A DNA stretch of 64,000 nucleotides from Candidatus Bathycorpusculum hydrogenotrophicum (GCA_009783705.1 WRCX01000005.1:1-64000); one strand, 5' to 3'. Numbered from the stretch's first letter, positions 1-10,690 are shown. Translations and numbers: made by a program. Notes: a model not told the origin generated them from the letters alone.

Positions 1-406
1 ATCGTTGCATATGGTGTAACTATGGCGTAATTATTCTTTGAAATTTAGGGCTAAAAACCAAAAAAGAAACGAAAGCAACCTCTAACCATTCAAACTATGG
101 CGTAAACTGTAAAGTTCAGGTTAAAAAAAACTTGGCCAGACGGCACAACAACATAGTTCTAAGAGACAATACCCTCAACAGACGCCGCCAAACCATACGC
201 ACAAGTAACCAGCAATGTTAGGCTTCACGCTCAGACGACACCTCATAAACATTCAAAGTTGATCTGCAACTAAGAAGCATAAATGCACCTGAAATGGGAG
301 ACACATCACAGGTATACAGAGAAAACTTGAGTTCAGTGCCTAATTTTTGTTGACGACATTTCTCGTCAACAAAACTAAAATGAGACAGCATTTGATATAA
401 CGTCTT

Positions 407-1255
407 ATGAGTGATGGAATCGGATCCTTGAACAAGATTCTCAAGGACGAAACAAGAAGAAAAATCATCCTGGCCTTGACTGATAGAGAAAGGTTGAGTT
501 ATACCGAGCTTATGGAAACTCTTCAGATCGGCAGTACTGGAACGTTTAATTATCATCTAAAGGTTTTAGGCGACCTTTTAGAAAAAACTGATTCGGGGCA
601 GTATATCCTCTCTGAAAAAGGAAAACTCGCCTCTCAGTTCTTAACCGAGTTTCCAGAACGTAACGATGCCTTGGAAACTAAGAAGGTTTGGTGGCGCCGA
701 TTCTGGATTGTAGCCGTTCTGCTTCCAACTTTATTGCTATTGATAGTTCTGTATTTGTATTTTTCAGATTATTTAGACACATACCGAGTTATACAAACGA
801 CAGTTGGATTTATTTCCGCAATGATATTCACTTATTTTTTCTATCGAATGATTCGACCAAATAGCAAAAAACAAAAAATACAAAGCCAAAAAGAACAAGA
901 TCGAACAATCAAAGATGTTTTTGTTTCAGGAAGACGAGCAGAGGAAGTAAAAGAAGAGATTCAGAACTGGGTAAGAGAAGAAGGCATAATCATAGAAGTT
1001 GAAAGAGAGGGATTCATAAGGGGGCGTCTTGGGATTCCTAGTGGATTGGGTTTGACTGCGCCAAAATACTTTGAGGTGTCATTAAAGTCCGATCAGAATG
1101 GTGTAATGGTTCATACTGAGGGCTGGATTAGTTTATATGATGTAAGTGAGAAAAGCTTTTCAGACGAGATATTAGCCGTTGGTAACATACCGCGGAAAAA
1201 AGGCTGGAAAGTAATCAATCATCTCTGGCAAAAGCTAAGAGCACTTTCAAAATAG
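407..1255 (+). CDS. Membrane-anchored winged-helix (ArsR-like) transcriptional regulator
   Basis: N-terminal HTH-like segment (LNKILKDETRRKIILALTDRERLSYTELMETLQIGSTGTFNYHLKVL) followed by two hydrophobic helices and a soluble C-terminus. Confidence 0.75.
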   Translation: MSDGIGSLNKILKDETRRKIILALTDRERLSYTELMETLQIGSTGTFNYHLKVLGDLLEKTDSGQYILSEKGKLASQFLTEFPERNDALETKKVWWRRFWIVAVLLPTLLLLIVLYLYFSDYLDTYRVIQTTVGFISAMIFTYFFYRMIRPNSKKQKIQSQKEQDRTIKDVFVSGRRAEEVKEEIQNWVREEGIIIEVEREGFIRGRLGIPSGLGLTAPKYFEVSLKSDQNGVMVHTEGWISLYDVSEKSFSDEILAVGNIPRKKGWKVINHLWQKLRALSK

Positions 1256-1401
1256 AGATAGCCCTGCTAATCTGAGTGAACTACAGCCCTGCATCAGAAA
1301 AATGTACCAAGTGTACCAGTTGTTAAGGTGGCCATCAACATAAGAGTTCAAGTCAGTTACCAAATAAGCTTTAAATGTTCCATTTGGTACAGCAGTGAGC
1401 A

Positions 1402-1980
1402 ATGACAACTGCCCAAGAAGTCCGAAATCATCTGCGCAATAAACCCTACTTACTTGAAGCCCTCGAAAAGGGCATTGTAAACCTAAGTGAACTCTCACGC
1501 CAGCTACAGAAAGATCTTAAAACCAGTGACACCAGCGCCATAAAAGCAGCCCTGCGCCGCTATAGTGAGGACCTGCAAAAACATAGGCAGAAAAGAGAAG
1601 AAAAAGTCCTCCAGCTCCTCAAACGCAGCGGCATAGCAGTTTTTGACTGCAAATCAGTCATCATAACCTCCAAAGAACTCAGCTCTGAACCGGGCATGAA
1701 AGTAGACTTACTGGATAAATTTGTTTATCTGCTGGATCGAAGTGACCTACCGGAACGCATAAACGCCTTGGTTAAACATGAAAACTGTACAATGATTGTG
1801 GTACACTCACCTGAAGAACTAGAAGCAACACCAGGAGTTGTCGCGTTTTTAGCAACTTTGCTTGCAGAACAAAACGTCAACATCGTAGAATTCATTTCCT
1901 GCTGGACCGAGACTATTTTGGTGGTTGAGAAAAAAGACAGCCTCAAGACCTATGAGGTTTTATCAAACTTGATAGGTTAA
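1402..1980 (+). CDS. HTH/ACT-like domain regulatory protein upstream of the thrC-hom-lysC operon
   Basis: 192 aa; C-terminal ACT-like pattern (TMIVVHSPEELEATPGVVAFLATLLAEQNVNIVEFISCWTETILVVEKKD). Confidence 0.65.
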   Translation: MTTAQEVRNHLRNKPYLLEALEKGIVNLSELSRQLQKDLKTSDTSAIKAALRRYSEDLQKHRQKREEKVLQLLKRSGIAVFDCKSVIITSKELSSEPGMKVDLLDKFVYLLDRSDLPERINALVKHENCTMIVVHSPEELEATPGVVAFLATLLAEQNVNIVEFISCWTETILVVEKKDSLKTYEVLSNLIG

Positions 1981-2059
1981 GAAACCATCAAAGCACCAAA
2001 ATTATTAATATGCTAGCCGCCTAATTTTTACTTCAAGAAAGCTAAGAAGATAGAAAGAT

Positions 2060-3304
2060 ATGGCCCATCAGGAATGCATAAACTGCAAAACCATCTACGG
2101 TACAGAAGAAGTGGTCTATTTCTGCAAAAAATGCGGAGATATCCTCGAAATCAAATTTGACCCAAACGAATTAGAAGAAAACGCAAAAACCACCGAGTGG
2201 AAAACTAGACCCCTCTCAGTGTGGCGTTACCGTCCCTTTATGCCCATTCACGAATCCACCCGACTAATCACACTAGGCGAGGGCGGCACAGGTCTGCACC
2301 GATCAGAACGGTTAGGTGCCGAATTAGGCATCCAAAACCTCTACATTAAAAACGAAGGCGAAAACCCCACCGGCAGCTTCAAAGACCGCGGCATGACCGT
2401 GGGCGTAACCAAAGCCGTTGAGCTGGGCGCACGCCATGTAATTTGCGCCTCCACAGGCAACACCTCAGCAAGCCTAGCCGCATACGCAGCCCGCGCAGGC
2501 ATCAAATGCACCGTACTTATACCCTCAGGTAAAATCGCATATGGCAAACTCAGCCAAGCCATGATTCATGGCGCAAAAGTGCTTCAAGTCAAAGGAAACT
2601 TTGATGAAGCCCTAGAATTTGTCTTTAAACTCGCAGAAAAACACAAAGACATCTACCTGCTCAACTCCATCAACCCCTTCCGCGTGGAGGGACAAAAATC
2701 CCTGGGATATGAAATCTGTGATCAACTAAACTATGAAGCCCCCGATCGCATCGTCATCCCAGTGGGTAATGCAGGCAACATAAGCGCCGTCTGGAAAGGA
2801 CTCACAGAATTCTACCAACTCGGCCTAATTAAAAAACTACCCAAAATGACAGGCATCCAAGCTCAAGGATCTGCACCAATCGCACAAGCCATCCAAACAG
2901 GCAGCAACCAAATCATCCCTGTTGAAAACCCCGAAACCATAGCAACCGCCATCCGTATCGGCGCACCAGTAAGCTGGAAAAAAGCAGTCAATGCCATCCG
3001 CGAATCCCACGGCACCGCTGAAACCGTCACCGACGACGAAATTCTTGATGCCCAAAAAACACTAGCACGCATCGAGGGCATCTTTGTGGAACCCGCATCA
3101 GCCTCCTCCATCGCCGGACTTAAAAAACTAATCAAAAAAGGCATCGTAACAAAAGACGAAAAAGTAGTCTGCATAACCACCGGACATGGCCTAAAAGATC
3201 CCGATACCGCTATCAAACAAAGCGAAAAACCCATCGAAGTTGAAGCAGATATAGCCGCTATAGAGGCAGCATTGGGCTTAAAAAAAGCAATTCTAGCAAG
3301 GTGA
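2060..3304 (+). CDS. thrC: Threonine synthase
   Basis: N-terminal zinc-ribbon cysteines (CINCKTIYG...CKKCG) and PLP motif NPTGSFKDRGM. Confidence 0.93.
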   Translation: MAHQECINCKTIYGTEEVVYFCKKCGDILEIKFDPNELEENAKTTEWKTRPLSVWRYRPFMPIHESTRLITLGEGGTGLHRSERLGAELGIQNLYIKNEGENPTGSFKDRGMTVGVTKAVELGARHVICASTGNTSASLAAYAARAGIKCTVLIPSGKIAYGKLSQAMIHGAKVLQVKGNFDEALEFVFKLAEKHKDIYLLNSINPFRVEGQKSLGYEICDQLNYEAPDRIVIPVGNAGNISAVWKGLTEFYQLGLIKKLPKMTGIQAQGSAPIAQAIQTGSNQIIPVENPETIATAIRIGAPVSWKKAVNAIRESHGTAETVTDDEILDAQKTLARIEGIFVEPASASSIAGLKKLIKKGIVTKDEKVVCITTGHGLKDPDTAIKQSEKPIEVEADIAAIEAALGLKKAILAR

Positions 3305-3312
3305 TATAAAAA

Positions 3313-4362
3313 ATGAGAATTATCCTAGTTGGCTATGGCGTCGTCGGTAAAGGCGTAACGACAATTCTGGCACAAAAATACGCGGAAAAAGTAAAAGACT
3401 ACGGATTTAACCCAAAAATCGTAGCCATCTCAGACATTGATGGAGCAGTCATAAATCCCCGAGGCCTAAGCCCTGAAAAACTCGAAGCCATTAAACAAAG
3501 GGGCTATCCCATATCAGCAGACCCCGAATTTGGCAACCCCGGCATAAACGCACTCGAAGTTATCGAATCCGTTGAAGCTGAAGTTGTCGTAGAAGTCACC
3601 CCCGTAAACATTCAAACCGCCGAACCCGCAATCTCACATATCACAAAAGCATTCAAAACAGGCAAACATGTTGTCACCACCAACAAAGGACCCCTGGCCT
3701 TAGCGATGCCAGCACTCACCGAACTTGCCGAATACAATAATGTGTACTTGCGCTTCAGCGGTACCGTAGGCGGCGGAACTCCCATGTTGGAATTTGCCAA
3801 ACGCTGTTTGGCTGGTGATAAAATCAAAGCCATACGAGGCATCTTTAATGGTACAACAAACTATATACTAACTGAAATGAGCCAAAACCAAGTAGGCTTC
3901 CAAGATGCCCTATCAAGTGCCCAGAAGCTGGGTTATGCCGAACGCGAGCCCTCAATGGATATTGATGGGTTTGACACCGCCTGCAAGGTGGTTATTCTCT
4001 CAAACTGGATCATGGGCAAAAAAATCACACTAAAAGATGTGGACCGAACAGGCATCCGTGACATAACACTCCAAACACTAACCGAAGCCGCGGAACGGGG
4101 TAACACCATCAAACTTATTGGCTCCATAGATGACAACAAACCTACCGTTAAACCCACTGAAATCGCTAAAACTCACCCGCTCTGTGTCAGCGGAGTACTC
4201 AACGCAGTAACCTTCTCAACCGAATACGCCGGCGAACAAACCCTGGTGGGCAGAGGAGCAGGCAGTATCGAGACTGCAGGAGCAGTTTTAAGAGACCTCC
4301 TAGACATAAAACATAAGTTAGCTAATCGGATGCTAAATAGCAATTTGGAGTCCTACAAATGA
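3313..4362 (+). CDS. hom: Homoserine dehydrogenase
   Basis: N-terminal Rossmann motif GYGVVGKG; VVTTNKGPLA; GIFNGTTNYILTEM; overlaps lysC by 4 nt. Confidence 0.92.
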   Translation: MRIILVGYGVVGKGVTTILAQKYAEKVKDYGFNPKIVAISDIDGAVINPRGLSPEKLEAIKQRGYPISADPEFGNPGINALEVIESVEAEVVVEVTPVNIQTAEPAISHITKAFKTGKHVVTTNKGPLALAMPALTELAEYNNVYLRFSGTVGGGTPMLEFAKRCLAGDKIKAIRGIFNGTTNYILTEMSQNQVGFQDALSSAQKLGYAEREPSMDIDGFDTACKVVILSNWIMGKKITLKDVDRTGIRDITLQTLTEAAERGNTIKLIGSIDDNKPTVKPTEIAKTHPLCVSGVLNAVTFSTEYAGEQTLVGRGAGSIETAGAVLRDLLDIKHKLANRMLNSNLESYK

Positions 4363-5768
4363 AGCTAGTCATGAAGTTCGGCGGTACAAGCGTCGGCTCA
4401 GGTGTAAACATTCGCCATGTAGCCGGATTAGTCACAAAGTACGCCAAAGAAAATAACAAAATAGCTGTGGTTGTCTCAGCGTTAGCAGGCGTCACTAACA
4501 GCCTTATTGAAACAAGCTTCCGCGCACAAAAAAGTGATGAAAAATACATCCAAGCATTCACCAAAACCCTGCTATCAAAACACACAGACGCCATAAAAGA
4601 AGCCATTACAAGTGAGATAATCCAAAAAGAAGTCTTAGAAATCACCGAGAAAAACATAGCAGAACTCGAAAAAATCCTAATCGGTATCTGCTACATCGGA
4701 GAATTGACACAAAAATCTAAAGACTACGTTATGTCATTTGGAGAACGATTATCAGCACCAATTGTTTGGGGAGCCATAAAAGATCACAATACCCAAACAC
4801 AGTGGTTCACAGGTAAAGATGCAGGTATAGTCACTGACAGCAACTTTGGCGACGCAGATCCACTTATGAACTATACAACTCATCTTGTCCGAGAACGACT
4901 CGAACCTCTGCTTGAGAAAAACATAATCCCAATCGTCACCGGGTTTATTGCCGCCAATCAAGACGGCATAGTCACCACTGTAGGACGCGGAGGCTCAGAC
5001 TACACCTCAACCATACTAGGCGTCGCCCTACAAGCAGACGAAGTTTGGATATGGACCGATGTCGATGGTATAATGACCACAGATCCCAAAATTGTCCCAA
5101 CGGCCCAGATGCTATCCCAGCTTAGCTACAAAGAAGCAACCGAGATGGCAATTTTTGGTGCCAAAGCCATGCACCCCCGAGCGTTGGGGCCGGTAAGCAA
5201 AGCAAACGTACCGGTGAGAATCCGTAACACTAACAATCCCGAAAACTCAGGTACTCTTATCACCAAAGAACCACAAGCAGACGCAAAAGAAGCCGCCAAA
5301 GCAGTCGCCATGTTAAAAGATGTGGCCATGCTAAACGTATATGGAGCCGCCATGGTGGGAGCACCGGGCAGCTATGCCAAGGTCTTTGATGTATTAGGTA
5401 AAAACGGTATCAATGTTATGATGATATCAGCAGCCGCTTCAGAAGCCAACATATCAATGATAATAAAACGAGACCTGCTGGGCAGAGCCATAAGCAACCT
5501 CGAAATAGCACTACAAGAACACGGAGGCATAATCAGCGAAGTCACCGCAGAAGACGACGTGGCAGTCATCGCAACCATAGGCGCTAACATGAAAGGGACA
5601 CTTGGAGTGGCTTCAAAAATTTTCAGTGCCGTCGCAAAAAAAGGCATAAACATTCGCATGATAGCCCAGGGCAGCTCAGAGCTAAACATCAGCTTTGTCG
5701 TTAAAGAAAAAGACGGAATCGCAGTCGTACAAACAATCCACGAAGAATTTAATCTCGGCAAACAATAA
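4359..5768 (+). CDS. lysC: Aspartate kinase with C-terminal ACT domains
   Basis: KFGGTSVGSG start motif, GRGGSDYTSTILG, two ACT-like C-terminal repeats. Confidence 0.93.
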   Translation: MKLVMKFGGTSVGSGVNIRHVAGLVTKYAKENNKIAVVVSALAGVTNSLIETSFRAQKSDEKYIQAFTKTLLSKHTDAIKEAITSEIIQKEVLEITEKNIAELEKILIGICYIGELTQKSKDYVMSFGERLSAPIVWGAIKDHNTQTQWFTGKDAGIVTDSNFGDADPLMNYTTHLVRERLEPLLEKNIIPIVTGFIAANQDGIVTTVGRGGSDYTSTILGVALQADEVWIWTDVDGIMTTDPKIVPTAQMLSQLSYKEATEMAIFGAKAMHPRALGPVSKANVPVRIRNTNNPENSGTLITKEPQADAKEAAKAVAMLKDVAMLNVYGAAMVGAPGSYAKVFDVLGKNGINVMMISAAASEANISMIIKRDLLGRAISNLEIALQEHGGIISEVTAEDDVAVIATIGANMKGTLGVASKIFSAVAKKGINIRMIAQGSSELNISFVVKEKDGIAVVQTIHEEFNLGKQ

Positions 5769-5813
5769 CACTCTTAACTACCTTTCCTTTTTAATATCGC
5801 CGTGTTTTTAGCT

Positions 5814-5838
5814 CAGCAAAAGAGCAGCCTCTTTTCTG
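5814..5838. terminator. Candidate hairpin between lysC and the site-2 protease gene
   Basis: CAGCAAAAGAG-CAGC-CTCTTTTCTG: 7-bp perfect arms extended to about 10 bp with one mismatch. Confidence 0.35.
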
Positions 5839-5874
5839 AAGATATAAACAAAAGTTTATGTGAGCTAGATACAT

Positions 5875-7146
5875 TTGTTTGATGAGCGTTCTATATTGAC
5901 CGATCCCGAAATAGAAACCCAAGAGGCTCAAGCACCAGAACAAGCAAAAGAGAAACGCGTTGCCATACAGTTCCCTCTAATTATCATCCGAACAAAACGT
6001 TTCTCAAAAATTTTCGACCGATTAGGGGCAATGCGGGCTTCACACTACATTTCGTGGATTTTGCTGGTGCTGGTACCATTTGTAGCCGGTGTAGCGCTCT
6101 ATCTTATAGTTAACAGCCTTATTGCTCTGATAAACAACCCTGCACTCGGCGAAATTTCACGCGAGATGGGACCTCAAGCAATTTTGATGCTGCCAGGGAT
6201 TAACCCTATGCTACCTATTGTTTATGGCTGGATTGCTATAGTTGTTGCTGTTGTGATTCATGAAGGCGGCCATGGCATCATTGCCCGTAACGTAGGCTTC
6301 GATGTTAAATCAAGCGGGCTTTTGTTCTTCTTGTTTGTTCCCATTGGCGCATTTGTTGATGTTGATGAGGAACAGGTAAAGAAAGCCAGAGCTAGACCTT
6401 CACTCAAAGTAATGGCGGCTGGAGTGGGCGGAAACTTTATTTTTGGTGCAACCTGTCTGTTGCTGCTCTTGGTTTTAGTGAGCGGCGTAAGTCCAGCAGT
6501 CAATGGAGTATATGTCAACAGTGTTGTGGATGGGATGCCGGCACAGGAAGCAGGACTTATGCCAAAAGACGTCTTTACCGCAATCGACAACATACCAATT
6601 AATAACGCCACCGATCTGCAGACCATAATAAACAGCAAAACAGCAGGTGATACGGTATGGGTAGAGGTGATTCGGGGGGATAACTGGCAACAACAGTACG
6701 CAACCAACATTACCCTCACAATCTCAGAAGATAACCGTACGATCATGGGGATAACTACCTATGATTTACAAACCGAGTTACGACTGGAAAATTACCAGAC
6801 ATTTTCCATAGAGAGACTCTCAATGTATATGGTGCCCCCTACGCTTGCTTCGGGGTTGGTGCCGTACTCTGATTTTCTGGCACCCTTCTACACCCATAGT
6901 CTGGGACCGGTATGGGTAATTCTTGCAAATACGTTGTTTTGGCTGTGGTTTGTAAACCTCAACCTAGCGATATTTAATGCGCTACCCATCTATCCCATGG
7001 ATGGCGGAAGAATTGTAGATATACTGCTCAAACGCTTTGCCGGCAACAAATTAAGCGGGAAAGCAATCCAGGGGATAACTTTGAGCCTCACAGCTATCTG
7101 CGCAACCCGAATCATTGCAACCATAGTATTACCCTTCATACTCTAA
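5875..7146 (+). CDS. Site-2 protease-like (M50) membrane metalloprotease with PDZ domain
   Basis: HEGGHG (HExxH) in a hydrophobic segment, PDZ-like GLMPKDVFTAIDNIPINNATDL, second motif NALPIYPMDGGRI; TTG start. Confidence 0.88.
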   Translation: MFDERSILTDPEIETQEAQAPEQAKEKRVAIQFPLIIIRTKRFSKIFDRLGAMRASHYISWILLVLVPFVAGVALYLIVNSLIALINNPALGEISREMGPQAILMLPGINPMLPIVYGWIAIVVAVVIHEGGHGIIARNVGFDVKSSGLLFFLFVPIGAFVDVDEEQVKKARARPSLKVMAAGVGGNFIFGATCLLLLLVLVSGVSPAVNGVYVNSVVDGMPAQEAGLMPKDVFTAIDNIPINNATDLQTIINSKTAGDTVWVEVIRGDNWQQQYATNITLTISEDNRTIMGITTYDLQTELRLENYQTFSIERLSMYMVPPTLASGLVPYSDFLAPFYTHSLGPVWVILANTLFWLWFVNLNLAIFNALPIYPMDGGRIVDILLKRFAGNKLSGKAIQGITLSLTAICATRIIATIVLPFIL

Positions 7147-7226
7147 ACCCCTTTGAGAAAGCAAAAAGCAACTACAGCGCCAGCATAGGGTATAGCAAAA
7201 AAAGGGTCCATAGCTTATCTTAACGG

Positions 7227-7355
7227 ATTTTTGTGAGTTTGAAGTGAAAATTCAGCTTGATGAAGGACAGGTGTAGAAGAATCATTAATTAAATAGGTTT
7301 TATCTTCTTTGGTGCCGATGAAGAATCTAAAAAGCTGATTGATGATGCACTCTAG
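7227..7355 (+). pseudogene. Possible degraded gene remnant
   Basis: Fragments EVKIQLDEGQV* and FFGADEESKKLIDDAL* in otherwise stop-rich intergenic sequence. Confidence 0.2.
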
Positions 7356-7378
7356 GGTATCTGAGGCAAAAATTGGGG

Positions 7379-7621
7379 TTAGGTTATGATTTTTTTGCGG
7401 ATAAGATAGATCAGCATGACTAAGCCCACGACGAATAGAGCGGCACCAATACCTATGGATGCAAAATAGTCTATGTTTAGCACATCAGACATTAGGTAGG
7501 GTATGTAGGTTGGTCCGACGAAGATTAACAACATTGAAAGGATAATTAAGGCTACTTTGTTGAATTTTGATTCCATACCGCTAACTTTAATTTCTTCTCT
7601 ACGTTCAGACATGCACTGCAC
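7379..7621 (-). CDS. Small two-TM membrane protein
   Basis: 80 aa with two hydrophobic stretches; directly downstream of a PAC2 gene on the same strand. Confidence 0.55.
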   Translation of the reverse strand: MQCMSERREEIKVSGMESKFNKVALIILSMLLIFVGPTYIPYLMSDVLNIDYFASIGIGAALFVVGLVMLIYLIRKKIIT

Positions 7622-7626
7622 CCAAC

Positions 7627-8307
7627 TTATGACTCTTCAATTTGATTGTTCTCAGCTAAACCTTCTTTTATCTCTTTTCCTAAAGCTTTCATTAAAAACT
7701 TGAAAACTGAAAATCCAGCGTTCTTATCTGCCTTAAAACCTAAGGTTGTTCCAAGCAGACTGACACCATCGATTTTACGTTCCTTGGCTAAAGCCAATGT
7801 TAGGCCTGTGCCGCCGACGATTCGGCCCTTGCTGTAGATAACACCGCCTTTTTCCATGAACTCTGTTGCCAGTCTAGGTGAGGTTGCGGCAATATAGACC
7901 TGTGTTTTGTCCTCTGTGATGGGAACACCGCCCATGGTAACCATGAAGTGACAACCAAGTTTTTCTACAAAATCAACCACATAATCACAGACCTCATAGT
8001 GTGCAACGACATCGTCAAAACTGGGTTGAATTTCCCCGGTCATGATAATTAGGGTGTTTTTCTCCATGGGAGCATAGTAGAATTCATAGCGAGGTAGATG
8101 TGCGATGCCCTTGGAGGTTATGGAGATGTAATCAGGGAAAGATGGCGAGTACAATTCTGCAAAGGGTTTAGCATCACAAAATTTGATGAGAAAGTGAGCA
8201 GCGATTCGGCCTACGTTTCCAAAACCTGGCAACCCCTGTATGAAGATAGGATTGTCAAGTGCAGGATCTGAGAGTTTACGTAAATACGGCGTGTCCATTG
8301 TAGCCAT
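7627..8307 (-). CDS. PAC2 family (proteasome assembly chaperone-like) protein
   Basis: GLPGFGNVGRIAAHFLI, LIIMTGEIQP, GGVPITED, GTGLTLALAKERKIDGVSLLGTT pattern typical of archaeal PAC2/DUF75 proteins. Confidence 0.8.
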   Translation of the reverse strand: MATMDTPYLRKLSDPALDNPIFIQGLPGFGNVGRIAAHFLIKFCDAKPFAELYSPSFPDYISITSKGIAHLPRYEFYYAPMEKNTLIIMTGEIQPSFDDVVAHYEVCDYVVDFVEKLGCHFMVTMGGVPITEDKTQVYIAATSPRLATEFMEKGGVIYSKGRIVGGTGLTLALAKERKIDGVSLLGTTLGFKADKNAGFSVFKFLMKALGKEIKEGLAENNQIEES

Positions 8308-8438
8308 CTAGCCTTAGGGAAAGACACCGCCTCTAAAAACCTTTTGCTGGAACTGGAAAAGAAAAAGAAAAAAAGAAACTATTAATATCTGACATCTTCT
8401 AATAGTTACACCGAACCCATTTTTGGGGACAGAAACAT

Positions 8439-8514
8439 AGCGGGGTGGGGTAGCCAGGATCAACCCGCTGGGCTCATAACCCAGAGATCAGTAGTTCAAA
8501 TCTACTCCCCGCTA
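8439..8514 (+). tRNA. Initiator tRNA-Met (CAT)
   Basis: Acceptor AGCGGGG/CCCCGCT (A1-U72), anticodon arm CTGGG-CTCATAA-CCCAG with three consecutive G-C pairs, T-arm GTAGTTCAAATCTAC; no encoded CCA. Confidence 0.92.
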
Positions 8515-8658
8515 CTAAAAATCAATCCAGAACCAGTTTTGTGTAAGATCAAGATAGCGCGAACAACTTGTTATTTTTGTTTTTATGCTCCGTCACAATT
8601 GGCAGACTCATTTCGATAAATGTAAATAAACCAAGTGAGATAACATAGAACAACCAGT

Positions 8659-10446
8659 TTGGTGAATCTCTTGAAGCAATCCGCAGGATCTTTGTTAACT
8701 GCAGTTTTCATCGGTTTAATCGTTCTTTCAACAGTATCATCTCTTAACGGAGTCTTGGCACAGACCGATAGCTACAGCATCACACAAATTGATCATCAAG
8801 TGCAGGTTATGTATTCGGGCAATGTAGCCATTTTTGACACCATACATGTTTCGGGGCAGATAACAAACGGCTTCAAAATTGGGTTGCCCTACAAATATAG
8901 TGCTGAGGTCCTAAAAGTCATAGCATATGATGAAAAGCAGGAATACAATATCAAACGTGGGGTACCACTAGATGACCACAACGGGTTCTACGGAGTAGAG
9001 GTCAACTTTGAGGGAAATAGCCCATCCGTCTTTACCGTGGCATTTGTGTTGTCCAATCAATTAGTTAGCGAGACTGACAACGGCGGCTATATCGTGGATT
9101 TTCCAGCTTACCCAAGCTTAACCCAGAATGTTAAAACTTGTAACGTCGACATCACGTTTTCCAACAGCCCTACAACTATTATCATAAACAAAGCAGATGG
9201 AATAAAGACAAGCAACAGCTATGTTAGAGCGGATTTACCAGCCTACACCTATGTAATAGCACAAGCCAATGCCACATTGCCGGTGGGAACGCTACAGATA
9301 GCGACTATAAACAGTCTAAATCATAAGATAACCATTGACGCCACAGGCAAAGTAGCGACAGAAGATACTTATCAGATAACAAGTAAATCAGTCGCGCCTC
9401 TGAGCGCTTTTGTTTTAAGTTTACCGCTTGAAGCAACAAATGTGGTTGTCAAAGATCAAGCCGAAGAAACTTTGCCGATTAAACTAACAGAAAACTCAGA
9501 CATACTCTTGGTCAGTGTATCGTTTGGAGCCTTTATAAATCAGGGTCAAAAAATGAGTGTAACGGCACAGTATAATTTGCCTGGCGCGGAATTACAAAAC
9601 GTCGATTATGTGCTCAGGGATTTCAAAGTTTTCCCAGACTTGCAATATCTTGTTGAGAAAGCAACGGCTGTTTTTAGTTTTCCTGAGGGGGCAACACTTG
9701 TGTTGCCTCAGATAACCACGCTGGATACATCAGCCACTTTGACACGCAACACCTACCAAGACATACTCACTATAGAAGCGGAGGATGTAAGCTATGTTGA
9801 TTATCTGGCACATCAACAAAACATCGTTGAGTTATCGTATAACTATAATCCAGTATGGGTTTCGCTTAGAGCCACATTTTGGGCAGTACTCGCCGCCGCA
9901 ATTGGTTGTGTGGTCATATTTGCTTATCAGATTCACAAATCTAGAGAGGAAACCTATGAGAACCGGGCAGAGAGGATTGCTTCGAGTTCACAACCAGACG
10001 GGGAAACAAACCCAGACCAGCAGATAACTACAGAGAACATCAAAGATTTCCTAGAGACCTATGAGTCTAAAAAACAGCTAAAAGCAGAATTACGATCGCT
10101 ATATGCAAAGGCACAAAAAGGCAAGATACAAAGACAACAATACAAATTGCAAAAGAAAACTGTAGAAGCTCAAATCGAGGGCATAACACGTAATATAGAT
10201 CGTAAGAAAGCGCTATGGAAAAGCGTCAGCGGCATCTATCCAGATTTGATTATACAAATAGAATTAGCAGAAACAGACATGGCGGAAGCAGAGAAGAGCA
10301 TGGAAACTCTTGTGGTGCTCTATAGTAAAGGTGAGATTTCGCGTGAGAACTATAAGCAATCCATGATAAATCACCAGAAAGTCTATGATAAAGCAGAAAC
10401 AGCCATCAAAGGAATTCTGCAAAGGCTACGTGAAAAAATTCGGTGA
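8659..10446 (+). CDS. Secreted/membrane-anchored protein with cytoplasmic coiled-coil tail
   Basis: Signal peptide, beta-rich ectodomain, one TM (WAVLAAAIGCVVIFAYQI), then a Lys/Glu-rich helical C-terminus. Confidence 0.7.
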   Translation: MVNLLKQSAGSLLTAVFIGLIVLSTVSSLNGVLAQTDSYSITQIDHQVQVMYSGNVAIFDTIHVSGQITNGFKIGLPYKYSAEVLKVIAYDEKQEYNIKRGVPLDDHNGFYGVEVNFEGNSPSVFTVAFVLSNQLVSETDNGGYIVDFPAYPSLTQNVKTCNVDITFSNSPTTIIINKADGIKTSNSYVRADLPAYTYVIAQANATLPVGTLQIATINSLNHKITIDATGKVATEDTYQITSKSVAPLSAFVLSLPLEATNVVVKDQAEETLPIKLTENSDILLVSVSFGAFINQGQKMSVTAQYNLPGAELQNVDYVLRDFKVFPDLQYLVEKATAVFSFPEGATLVLPQITTLDTSATLTRNTYQDILTIEAEDVSYVDYLAHQQNIVELSYNYNPVWVSLRATFWAVLAAAIGCVVIFAYQIHKSREETYENRAERIASSSQPDGETNPDQQITTENIKDFLETYESKKQLKAELRSLYAKAQKGKIQRQQYKLQKKTVEAQIEGITRNIDRKKALWKSVSGIYPDLIIQIELAETDMAEAEKSMETLVVLYSKGEISRENYKQSMINHQKVYDKAETAIKGILQRLREKIR

Positions 10447-10510
10447 TCAACCTAAAACCTTTTATTTTACAGATAGACTTTTGAAGAAATATCAGTGGAG
10501 GTAAGACAAA

Positions 10511-10690
10511 ATGGTGAAAATCGTTGTCGATCCTAAATGTACTGGATGCGAAACTTGTGTAAACACATGCCCCGTCGGCGTTTATGAACTCAAAGACGGC
10601 AAATGTGTGGCTAGCAAAGAAAGCGAATGCTTAGTTTGCAGAGCCTGTGAAGCACAATGTCCTGAAGGTGCCATTCAGGTAATCGAGTAA
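10511..10690 (+). CDS. 2x[4Fe-4S] ferredoxin (59 aa, absent from supplied ORF track)
   Basis: MVKIVVDPKCTGCETCVNTCPVGVYELKDGKCVASKESECLVCRACEAQCPEGAIQVIE: two CxxCxxCxxxCP clusters. Confidence 0.92.
   Translation: MVKIVVDPKCTGCETCVNTCPVGVYELKDGKCVASKESECLVCRACEAQCPEGAIQVIE

Noticed and set aside
218-556. Minus-strand 112-aa ORF
   Set aside because: Its start-proximal half overlaps the well-supported HTH gene at 407 on the opposite strand, and it has no recognisable domain.
7311-7366. C/D-box sRNA-like arrangement (GATGA...CTGA-TTGATGA...CTGA with TGCC/GGCA ends)
   Set aside because: The C box is imperfect, D' and C' have almost no spacer, and the terminal stem leaves no proper kink-turn bulge; probably coincidental.
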